A stretch of 64,000 nucleotides of DNA, taken from Cellulosimicrobium sp. ES-005 (GTDB lineage Bacteria > Actinomycetota > Actinomycetes > Actinomycetales > Cellulomonadaceae). Both the position numbers and the translations under genes were made by a program. The stretch spans positions 2,232,001-2,296,000 of the forward strand of contig NZ_CP159290.1 in the NCBI RefSeq assembly GCF_040448685.1. Reading direction: 5' to 3'. Below the pieces are notes generated by a model. It made no database searches, was not told the DNA's origin, and saw nothing but the letters and a program-made list of their open reading frames with translations. Positions 57,607 to 64,000 of the stretch are shown piece by piece (the first letter of the stretch is position 1; every line of letters begins with the position of its first letter).

Positions 57607-57620
57607 CTGGCCCAATATAG
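57607..57620 (-). promoter_or_regulatory. Likely -10 element of the defence operon, implying a leaderless start
   Basis: On the minus strand TATATT (57619-57614) ends 7 nt before the GTG 57606. A -10 element this close puts the transcript 5' end at or very near the GTG, and no Shine-Dalgarno sequence is visible upstream. Leaderless GTG/ATG starts are common in actinobacteria. No good -35 hexamer is seen. Confidence 0.5.
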
Positions 57621-57716
57621 GTCCAGGGGTGCCGTTCGACGTGGTCGGAGGAGGTGAAATTCGCACGGTCGTACCGCTTTCTGGGGCGTGGCGGCGGATT
57701 CTGTGGTAGCGGTAGC

Positions 57717-57737
57717 GGCCCGGGCGACGCCCGGGCC
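57717..57737 (-). terminator. Hairpin terminator after the DUF4190 gene
   Basis: Nine-base arms ggcccgggc and gcccgggcc with a 3-nt loop, starting 9 nt after the DUF4190 stop and before the defence operon promoter. Confidence 0.65.
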
Positions 57738-57746
57738 CCCGCCCGG

Positions 57747-58754
57747 CTACGAGACGGTCCAGGCGCCGTCGGCGGTTACCGTGACGATCGACGGGCCGGC
57801 GGAGACGGGCACGGTCCCCTGGAACTGCCCGATCTCGTTGACGAGCAGCCCCGGAATGATCCCGCCGTGCTGGAACACCGCGAAGTTGCTCGATCCGGCG
57901 TGGGTGAACGTCCACTGCGCGGCGCCGCCAAGGTAGCGGAACACGCCATCTCCCGCGCCCTGGTACGGGGCCGCGAGTTCGGGCGCCGTCGCCAGCGGAG
58001 CGATGGTGATCGTCCACTTCCCGTCGGCTTCGACCTGGAGGCTGACGGGGTCGCCGCCGAGCGCGTGCATGCCGTAGGCGGTGGTGCCGGAGTAGTTCCC
58101 GATCGTGTTGACCAGCAGGTCCCCGGTGGGCTGGTTGGCCGCGTCCAGGACGTTCAGTGCGAAGTTGGACTGCCCGGTGTGCTGGGCGGTGACCATGGCC
58201 GCGGTCACGCCCGCAGGCAGCGTGACGACGGACTTGCCCGCGCCCGACGTCGTGACCGGCTCGAACGTCCCGTACGCCTCGACGAACGGGTCCGCGGGCG
58301 GGGGCGGCGGGGTCTCCTCCTCGACGGGCTCCGCGGCGGGCTCCTCCGCGGGCGCGCCTGCGTCATCGGCCGGCTGCTCCTCCCCCGCGTCGGCGTCCTG
58401 CGTGATCGAGGTGGCCGCGTCGTCGGGCCCCGCGTCGCCGCCGCCGGCGATCGCGTTGACCAACCCGATCCCGACGAGCAGGCCGACCCCGGAGAGCACG
58501 ATCCCCGTGATCGCCTTGCCCTTGCCGACCGGCGGTGTGGTGCGTCCGGCCCGCTGGAGGCCGACGATCCCCAGCACGACGCCGACGACCGCGGGGACGA
58601 AGAGCAGGCTCGCGAAGAGCGAGACGATCCCGAGTACGAGGCTCGCGGTCGCCAGGCTGTTCTTCACCGGCGGGGCGCCGTAGGGCTGCTGTGCGGGCGG
58701 GAACTGGGGGCCGGGTGCAGGCGGATAAGGCTGGGTGGGCGGGTACTCGGACAT
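57747..58754 (-). CDS. DUF4190 membrane protein with internal C-terminal repeat
   Basis: 335-residue protein. A Pro/Gln/Tyr-rich cytoplasmic N-terminus (PPTQPYPPAPGPQF) precedes two DUF4190-type membrane helices (LATASLVLGIVSLFASLLFV and AITGIVLSGVGLLVGIGLV). An acidic Ala/Glu/Pro linker then leads to a secreted-side domain. That domain contains two related units: NFALNVLDAANQPTGDLLVN plus IGNYSGTTAYG, and NFAVFQHGGIIPGLLVN plus EIGQFQGTVPV, about 85 residues apart, each followed by a beta hairpin. Such modules in Actinobacteria are exposed on the surface. Function unknown. The start is ATG 58754. It separates the defence operon from the response regulator and is the only gene with this orientation between them. 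Confidence 0.75.
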   Translation of the reverse strand: MSEYPPTQPYPPAPGPQFPPAQQPYGAPPVKNSLATASLVLGIVSLFASLLFVPAVVGVVLGIVGLQRAGRTTPPVGKGKAITGIVLSGVGLLVGIGLVNAIAGGGDAGPDDAATSITQDADAGEEQPADDAGAPAEEPAAEPVEEETPPPPPADPFVEAYGTFEPVTTSGAGKSVVTLPAGVTAAMVTAQHTGQSNFALNVLDAANQPTGDLLVNTIGNYSGTTAYGMHALGGDPVSLQVEADGKWTITIAPLATAPELAAPYQGAGDGVFRYLGGAAQWTFTHAGSSNFAVFQHGGIIPGLLVNEIGQFQGTVPVSAGPSIVTVTADGAWTVS

Positions 58755-58930
58755 GTTGGCTCTCCAGGTGAGATTGGCGGCGCCAGGCGAGCGCCCCGCG
58801 ACACGTCCACCCTCACCCTGCGCCCAGGCGGCGCACATCGGCCGATCGGGTGCGGGCACGTCCACCGAACGGGTGGCCGCGATACCCGATCGGGTGCCTC
58901 GGGGCATGCCCGCGCCCTACTCTGTGGCTC

Positions 58931-59584
58931 GTGACCCGAGTGCTCATCGTGGACGACGACGCCTACACGCGGACCATGATCCGCACGATCCTCGCCGCCC
59001 ACGGGCTGGACGTAGTCGGCGAGGCCGACGACGGGGACCAGGTCCTGGCCGCGGTCGCCGAGCACCGGCCCGACGTCGTGCTCATCGACCTCCAGATGCG
59101 CCGCGTCGGCGGGGTCGAGGCAATCCGACTGGTCGCGGCAATGCGCGACCCACCCCGCTGCGTCGCGCTGACCGGGTACGGGAGCGAGGACGCGGTCGTC
59201 CAGGCGCTCGACGCCGGGGCGGCCGGGTTCCTGTCCAAGGACGACGCGCCCGACACCCTCGCCGGTCACGTGCGCGCCGTCGCCGACGGCCGCGGCGCAC
59301 TCGGTCCTGACGCGGCAGCCGCGGTCATCCGACGCATGACGACACCGGGCGGCGTGCCCGTGGACCGCGCGGCCGACGCCCGGGCCCGGATCGCCACACT
59401 CACCGACCGGGAGCGCGCCGTCGCGCACCTCGTGGCCGGCCTGACCAACCGCCAGATCGCGACGCGGCTACGCCTGTCCGAGAACACCGTCAAGGCGCAC
59501 GTCGCGCACGCGCTGACCACGCTCGGCCTCAGCACCCGAGCCGAGCTCGCCGTCATCGCCGCTCTGGCGGGCCCCGACGCCTGA
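58931..59584 (+). CDS. NarL/FixJ-type response regulator
   Basis: 217-residue response regulator. The receiver domain has VLIVDDDAYTR (acidic pocket D8-D10), phosphoacceptor D53 in VVLIDLQM, the conserved Thr in VALTGYGS and the Lys in FLSKDDAP. The LuxR-type DNA-binding domain covers about residues 150-205 (LTDRERAVAHLVAGLTNRQI, LRLSENTVKAHVAHALTTLG). The start is GTG 58931. It lies 74 nt upstream of the helicase-histidine kinase gene on the same strand, so the two are very probably a cognate pair. Its target promoters are unknown; its own operon and the divergent DUF4190 gene are candidates. Confidence 0.93.
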   Translation: MTRVLIVDDDAYTRTMIRTILAAHGLDVVGEADDGDQVLAAVAEHRPDVVLIDLQMRRVGGVEAIRLVAAMRDPPRCVALTGYGSEDAVVQALDAGAAGFLSKDDAPDTLAGHVRAVADGRGALGPDAAAAVIRRMTTPGGVPVDRAADARARIATLTDRERAVAHLVAGLTNRQIATRLRLSENTVKAHVAHALTTLGLSTRAELAVIAALAGPDA

Positions 59585-59658
59585 GATTCACCCGCCGCCG
59601 CGGGGCCCAGGCCGAGAGGCCGCTGCATCCGCCCCTGACCTGCGGATAGCCTCGCCCC

Positions 59659-62598
59659 GTGCCCCAGGTGATCATCCCCGCCGACATCCCGTCGCTCGAC
59701 GGCAGCGTCCGGTCGCAGGCCTACGCGTTCATCGACAAGCTCCGCAAGGACGACACCACCCCGGGCCTGCACATCGAGCCGATGGAGCAGGCCGCCGACA
59801 AGCGGGCCCGGACGGGTCGCGTCAACCGGTACTGGCGCGCCGTGCTCATCAAGCTCACGGGCTCCGACGACGAGCCGCGCTACATCTACCTGGGCACGTT
59901 CCCGCACGACGAGGCGATCGCCTACGCCCGGAGCGTCGTCTTCCAGCGCAACCCGCACACGAGCCTTCCCGAGGTGATCCGCGTCGATCCGGCAGGCGTC
60001 GCGGCCGCGGAGCACCCCGCCCCTGCCGCGAGCGCGGATGGAGACGTCGACGCGCCCGGCGTGCCCGTTCTCCAGGTGCTCGGCATCACGTTCGAGGACC
60101 TTCTCGACCTCGGCATCGCCAGCCTGACCGCGCACGAGGCGATCCTCGCGGCCGACCAGGACCGGTTGCTGGACGTCGCACTGGCCGCGCCGTCCGCGGT
60201 CCAGACGGACGCGCTCCTGCTGCTCGGTGACGGCACGAGCGTCGATCAGGTCCGCGCCGGGTATCAGGCCGACACCGTGGCGGTCGACACCGGACACGAC
60301 ACCGACGACGACCTCATCGGTGCCCTCGACCACCCGGCGTCGCGCATGCTCTTCGCCTACCTCGAGGACGACGACGACCTGCGGGCCGCGATCGAGGACG
60401 AGAACTTCGCCCACTGGCGGGTCTTCCTTCACCCCGAGCAACGCGAGCACGCCACCGCTTCCACGCGGGGCGCCTTCCGGCTCTCCGGCGGCGCGGGTAC
60501 CGGCAAGACTGTCGTACTGCTGCACCGTGCGCGCCACCTGCACGCGCAGGACCCGACTGCGCGGATCGTGCTCACCACGTACAACAAGACCCTCGCCGCC
60601 TCGCTCCGGGCCCACCTGCTGCTGCTGGACAAGACCGTGCGGATCGCGAAGCAGCTCGGCGAGCCGGGGGTCTACATCGGCACCGTCGACGCCATCTCCT
60701 GGCGCCTGGTCTCGCGCGCGGCGGAGTACGGGCTCGACGTCCAGCACGCTGCCACGGAGCTTCTCGGCCGTCCGCGGACGCAGGTGGTGCAGGCCACCGC
60801 GCACGGGGCGTGGGACGCCGCGCTGTGGGGAGCCGGCGGGGCGCTCGCACCCTCGGTGCGCACGGCGGACTTCCTGGCTGCGGAGTACGGGACCGTCGTC
60901 GTGCCCGGGCGGATCGCGACCGAAGACCAGTACTTGCAGGTGCGCAGGCAGGGCCGCGGCGTTGCCCTCGCGCGGGCACAACGCCTCGCTGTGTGGGACG
61001 TGATCGAGGCGTACCGGGCGGCTGCCGCCGGCGCGGGCACCACCGACTACGACGAGAAGGCGATGATCGCCGCGGCCGCGCTCGACGTGTCGGCGGCGGC
61101 CACCGCTCGACGGGTCGCGGACCACGTCCTCGTCGACGAGGCGCAGGACCTCACCCCGGCGCGGCTCGTCCTGCTGCGGGCGCTCGTCGCCGCGGGACCG
61201 GACGACCTGTTCCTCGCGGAGGACTCCCAGCAGCGCATCTACGCGCCCCGGACCGTCCTGTCCCGGCACGGCATCCACGTGGTAGGTCGGTCCCGTCGAC
61301 TGCGGCTGAACTACCGCACCACGGCCCAGAATCTCGACTACGCCACCAGCATCCTCGCCGGCCATGAGACCCTGGACATGGAGGACGGCCTCGTCGACGG
61401 CGCCGGCTCCCGCTCTGCCCGGTCTGGACCGCCCCCGGTGGTCGAGGGCTACGACACGCTGGACGAGGCTCACGAGACCATCGTCCGAACGGTCCGCGAC
61501 TGGCTGGCCGACGGGACCGCACCCGAGACGATCGCCGTCCTCGTCCGCACCGGCAACGACGGCACCACACTCTCCAGGAACCTGACCCAGCACGACGTGC
61601 CCAACCAGTACTACGGCGCCAACGACACGCCGGGCGCCGGCCGGGTCGCCATCATGACCATGCACCGCTCCAAGGGCATGGAGTTCCGCAACGTCCTCGT
61701 GTTTGGCGCCACCGCCGAGTCTCTGAAGGCCGTCGACCGGTCGCCGGAGGGAGACCGGCCCGACGTCCTCCAACGGGAGCGGTCGCTCCTCTACGTCGCG
61801 ACCACCCGGGCGCGGGACCGCGTCGCCGTCGTGTGGGACGGCGCCGCGAACGGGCTGCTGCCCGAGCCGCGCTCCCGCGACACGCACGCCGGAGAACTCC
61901 AAGAACACCCGGTCACCACCGAGGGCGCCGTCCGCGCCGCAGGCCAGGTCACCGGCATCGACGAGCGCGAGGCGCTCGCCCGCGATGCCCTCGCCCGGGA
62001 AGTGCACGACACCGTCGGATACTCGCTCGCGCAGATCGCCATGCAGGCATCCGTCCTGGAGACCGTGGCGGGGAACGACCCCACGGTCCGCGAGGCCTTC
62101 GCCTTCATCCGAGCCGCGGCCGCGCGTGCTGGCGCCGAGCTCCGCGGCGTCCTCACCACGCTGCGCACCGGGGCCGACGGGCTCGCAGCCGTGTCCTTCG
62201 ACGACCTCACCGTCCTCCTGAGCGACCTCAAGGACCGGGGCGCACGCATCGTCAGTAACGTGGCCATCGCCGACGGTGATACGGCACACAGCACGGTGAC
62301 TCGCACCTGCTACCGCATCGTGCAGGAGTCGGTCACCAACGCCCTCAAGCACGCCCCGCAGATGCCCATCGACATCACCCTGCGTGGCGCACCAGAGACG
62401 GGAGTCACGCTCGTCGTCCAGAACCCGTTGCTCGACGGCGCCGGCGCGTCGCTCGCTCCTCGGCCACGCTCCGGCATCGCCGGGATGGCCGACCGAGCCG
62501 CGCTCGCTGGCGGGACTCTCTCTGCGGGCGTGGTCGCCGGTCGCTTTGTCGTCGATGCCCGGCTTCCGTGGACCTCCGTCGGCGATCACGCTCGCTGA
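59659..62598 (+). CDS. RelE-like/UvrD-type helicase fused to a NarL-type histidine kinase
   Basis: 979-residue fusion. Residues 1-100 look RelE/ParE-like (GRVNRYWRAVLIKLTG, RYIYLGTFPHDEAIAYAR). Residues 220-740 are a UvrD-like SF1 helicase: Walker A LSGGAGTGKTVVLLHRARHL (K283), LTTYNKTLAASL, VLVDEAQDLTPARL (DEAQD 493-497), RLNYRTTAQNL, IMTMHRSKGMEFRNVLVFG and LLYVATTRARDR. Residues 765-979 are a histidine kinase core: H783 in REVHDTVGYSLAQIA, N894 in CYRIVQESVTNALKHAP, and the G-box SGIAGMADRAALAGGTLSAG. All three are in one uninterrupted frame with no membrane helix. It follows its probable response regulator by 74 nt. Inferred role: a cytosolic two-component sensor driven by nucleic acid or helicase state. 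Confidence 0.9.
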   Translation: MPQVIIPADIPSLDGSVRSQAYAFIDKLRKDDTTPGLHIEPMEQAADKRARTGRVNRYWRAVLIKLTGSDDEPRYIYLGTFPHDEAIAYARSVVFQRNPHTSLPEVIRVDPAGVAAAEHPAPAASADGDVDAPGVPVLQVLGITFEDLLDLGIASLTAHEAILAADQDRLLDVALAAPSAVQTDALLLLGDGTSVDQVRAGYQADTVAVDTGHDTDDDLIGALDHPASRMLFAYLEDDDDLRAAIEDENFAHWRVFLHPEQREHATASTRGAFRLSGGAGTGKTVVLLHRARHLHAQDPTARIVLTTYNKTLAASLRAHLLLLDKTVRIAKQLGEPGVYIGTVDAISWRLVSRAAEYGLDVQHAATELLGRPRTQVVQATAHGAWDAALWGAGGALAPSVRTADFLAAEYGTVVVPGRIATEDQYLQVRRQGRGVALARAQRLAVWDVIEAYRAAAAGAGTTDYDEKAMIAAAALDVSAAATARRVADHVLVDEAQDLTPARLVLLRALVAAGPDDLFLAEDSQQRIYAPRTVLSRHGIHVVGRSRRLRLNYRTTAQNLDYATSILAGHETLDMEDGLVDGAGSRSARSGPPPVVEGYDTLDEAHETIVRTVRDWLADGTAPETIAVLVRTGNDGTTLSRNLTQHDVPNQYYGANDTPGAGRVAIMTMHRSKGMEFRNVLVFGATAESLKAVDRSPEGDRPDVLQRERSLLYVATTRARDRVAVVWDGAANGLLPEPRSRDTHAGELQEHPVTTEGAVRAAGQVTGIDEREALARDALAREVHDTVGYSLAQIAMQASVLETVAGNDPTVREAFAFIRAAAARAGAELRGVLTTLRTGADGLAAVSFDDLTVLLSDLKDRGARIVSNVAIADGDTAHSTVTRTCYRIVQESVTNALKHAPQMPIDITLRGAPETGVTLVVQNPLLDGAGASLAPRPRSGIAGMADRAALAGGTLSAGVVAGRFVVDARLPWTSVGDHAR

Positions 62599-62644
62599 CT
62601 CGAACGCGCACCTGACCAGTGTGAACGCGCGATAGATTCCCGCC

Positions 62645-63802
62645 ATGGGTTTCTGGCACACGGGCTACATGGACCACGCCTGGGACTCCACGGACCCCCG
62701 GAACGTGCTGTCGCACCGCTGGATCGTGTCGAAGCACTTCGACTACCGGGTCCCAGAGCCGCTGCCGAAGGTGGAGCCTGTACAGCCGCGGTGTGCTACC
62801 TGCGGGATCGCCTTCGAGTCGCCCCTTGCACTCGACGTGCACCGGCGGCTGGGGCACACCCGACGTCGACCTGGATTGGTGTTCCAGGGGCGCGAGTGCG
62901 GACGGCAACGCCTGCTCGTCACCCGGCCGAGCGCGCCGGAGGACTGGGCGGTGCTCGACGCGGACGTGATCTCGATCGACGGACGCGAGCTGCCCGCCGA
63001 CGACGTACCCGGCGAGCTGGCGAGTCTGCGCTCGGGCGTCCATACCGTGGAGCTCTTCGGTGCTGGCCGGCCCATCGTCTATGAGTTCGACTTCCAGCTC
63101 GCGCTCGAGGAGGATCTCCTGGGCGTCGATGTGCACATCGTGACGTTGATCGACGGTCGTGAGCTGAAAACGCGCTCGATCGACGACTTCATCGTCAAGA
63201 CCAGGGCGTTCCCGACGGCACGGCGGTACGTGGAGGGCTTGTCCGCGTATCTCTTCGCCGCGCTCGCCCACGAGGAGGCGGTGCTCGGTGGGACGGGTGG
63301 AGATCGGTTCCGAAGTGGGTTCCGCAAGGCCGCGCATCTGCTCGGGGAGTTCGACAGACCGCCGGCCGAGGCGGTGTGCGGGCTCGTCGCGTTCCACCTG
63401 AACCAGTTCGCGCGAGCTGCCGGGAGGACGCGCAGCCCCAGAGTCGCCGGGGTCAGCCTGCGGCTCGGCGCCCTCGCCTCGGGACGGCGGTGGGTGTCGA
63501 GCGATCAGCGCACCCTGGAACACGTCAGCTTCGACGCGGCGTTCTCCGATGTCGCGGTCGAGAACGTGCTCGGCCTGTCCGCCGTCCCCTTCGACGGTAC
63601 GGCCGCCGATGCCGTCGCGACGCTGGAGCGGGACCTGCCGATCCTCGACGTCTACGACCAGGTCAAGGCACATCTCGTCGCCGCCGAGCACTACCTTGCT
63701 TCCGGAGACGTAACCGCCGCGCGGCGGCACGCCTCCGCCCTCGACCACGAATCGTCCACACGGGAGTGGCGGACAGCCGTCCGCCCCCGTCTCGCAGAAT
63801 GA
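62645..63802 (+). CDS. Unknown protein with a C2H2-like finger
   Basis: 385-residue soluble protein, ATG 62645, 46 nt after the helicase-kinase stop and likely on the same transcript. Near residues 50-71 it has RCATCGIAFESPLALDVHRR followed by LGH, a CxxC...HxxxxH finger-like unit similar to bacterial C2H2 fingers. The rest is unassigned: a beta-rich part (LDADVISIDGRELPADDVPG, VHTVELFGAGRPIVYEFD) and a helical C-terminus (FPTARRYVEGLSAYLFAALA, VYDQVKAHLVAAEHYL). No transmembrane segment. The 5-nt gap to the next gene suggests translational coupling. No homologue recognised. Confidence 0.7.
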   Translation: MGFWHTGYMDHAWDSTDPRNVLSHRWIVSKHFDYRVPEPLPKVEPVQPRCATCGIAFESPLALDVHRRLGHTRRRPGLVFQGRECGRQRLLVTRPSAPEDWAVLDADVISIDGRELPADDVPGELASLRSGVHTVELFGAGRPIVYEFDFQLALEEDLLGVDVHIVTLIDGRELKTRSIDDFIVKTRAFPTARRYVEGLSAYLFAALAHEEAVLGGTGGDRFRSGFRKAAHLLGEFDRPPAEAVCGLVAFHLNQFARAAGRTRSPRVAGVSLRLGALASGRRWVSSDQRTLEHVSFDAAFSDVAVENVLGLSAVPFDGTAADAVATLERDLPILDVYDQVKAHLVAAEHYLASGDVTAARRHASALDHESSTREWRTAVRPRLAE

Positions 63803-63807
63803 CACCC

Positions 63808-64000
63808 ATGGAACCAACCGCCTCCCCCACGTCCGCCGCTCTCCAGGCAGACCCGCCCCCGGCGACCTCGACCGGCCGGGCATCGGATACCGCCGCGACG
63901 ACGATCGAGCAGCTCGTGCGGCTCGCGTTCGACTCGTCGGCCAAGCCCGTGCACGCCCCGCTGGACCTTCGATCGATCGTCCACGACACCTCGGACGCGA
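63808..64000 (+). CDS. Truncated unknown gene at the window edge
   Basis: The first 64 residues of a protein that runs past the end of the window, starting at ATG 63808, 5 nt after the C2H2-like gene's stop. The visible part is Ala/Thr/Pro-rich (EPTASPTSAALQADPPPATS) and then becomes more ordered (IEQLVRLAFDSSAKPVHAPL). No family can be assigned. The close spacing argues for an operon with the two upstream genes. Confidence 0.6.
   Translation, partial: MEPTASPTSAALQADPPPATSTGRASDTAATTIEQLVRLAFDSSAKPVHAPLDLRSIVHDTSDA

Noticed and set aside
59659-59960. A RelE/ParE toxin gene at the start of the helicase-kinase gene
   Set aside because: The RelE-like segment is the N-terminal domain of one continuous protein, and no antitoxin gene lies next to it.
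59266-62661. 1131-codon open frame on the - strand opposite the helicase-kinase gene
   Set aside because: The product is a low-complexity Val/Arg/Glu/His shadow. The + strand frame contains all helicase and kinase motifs.

Overview
The window is very GC-rich DNA with frequent GTG starts, overlapping stop/start junctions and a housekeeping gene order typical of Actinobacteria. From 5 to 17 kb it keeps the block known from mycobacteria around Rv2689c-Rv2701c: TRAM-type RNA methyltransferase, APC permease, two TrkA proteins, DUF3159, OB-fold protein, DUF3710, dut, DUF3093, DUF4193 and suhB. With a second topoisomerase IV-type A subunit, sepH and a DUF5998 protein, a Micrococcales relative (Cellulomonas/Cellulosimicrobium/Promicromonospora type) is the best guess. 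This is inferred from family content, not from a database search.

Layout. 1-4.6 kb: 3' end of guaB1, a NUDIX hydrolase, a DUF1801 protein and aconitase acnA, with a perfect 26-bp palindrome upstream of acnA. 4.7-17.2 kb: the conserved block above, plus a TRIC-type channel and sepH. 17.2-26.7 kb: thymidine kinase, a phosphodiesterase-like enzyme, DUF5998, a GNAT/NDP-forming acyl-CoA synthetase fusion, topoisomerase subunit A and a PAS-PP2C phosphatase. 26.8-29.8 kb: a same-strand cassette of alcohol dehydrogenase, cupin, MmyB-like regulator and sugar O-acetyltransferase. 29.9-35.7 kb: lysoplasmalogenase-like protein, PlsC-like acyltransferase, glycosyltransferase and the assimilatory nitrite reductase nirBD.

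From about 36 kb the content becomes accessory. A DUF2637 membrane/HTH protein (a family seen on actinobacterial plasmids and integrative elements) is followed by one leftward operon of six genes, about 20 kb (57606 to 37693). In transcription order these are a DUF1156 DNA methyltransferase, a DUF262 (GmrSD-like) protein with an HNH-like C-terminus, a Swt1-HEPN/DUF499 ATPase, a 1108-residue protein of unknown family, a DEAD/DEAH helicase with a DUF1998-type C-terminus, and an SNF2-like helicase with a DUF3883-like C-terminus. Every junction overlaps or is separated by 1-2 nt, so the six products are expected to be made together. The parts resemble DISARM, Druantia and DUF499/DUF1156 defence loci, but this set matches none of those definitions. 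It is the main candidate for an undescribed anti-phage system.

A second unusual locus lies at 58.9-64.0 kb: a NarL-type response regulator followed by a 979-residue protein that joins a RelE-like N-terminal domain, a UvrD-type helicase and a complete NarL-type histidine kinase core (H783, N894). The helicase appears to replace the usual membrane sensor, suggesting a two-component system that reports on DNA or RNA state. A C2H2-finger-like protein and a truncated gene of unknown function follow.
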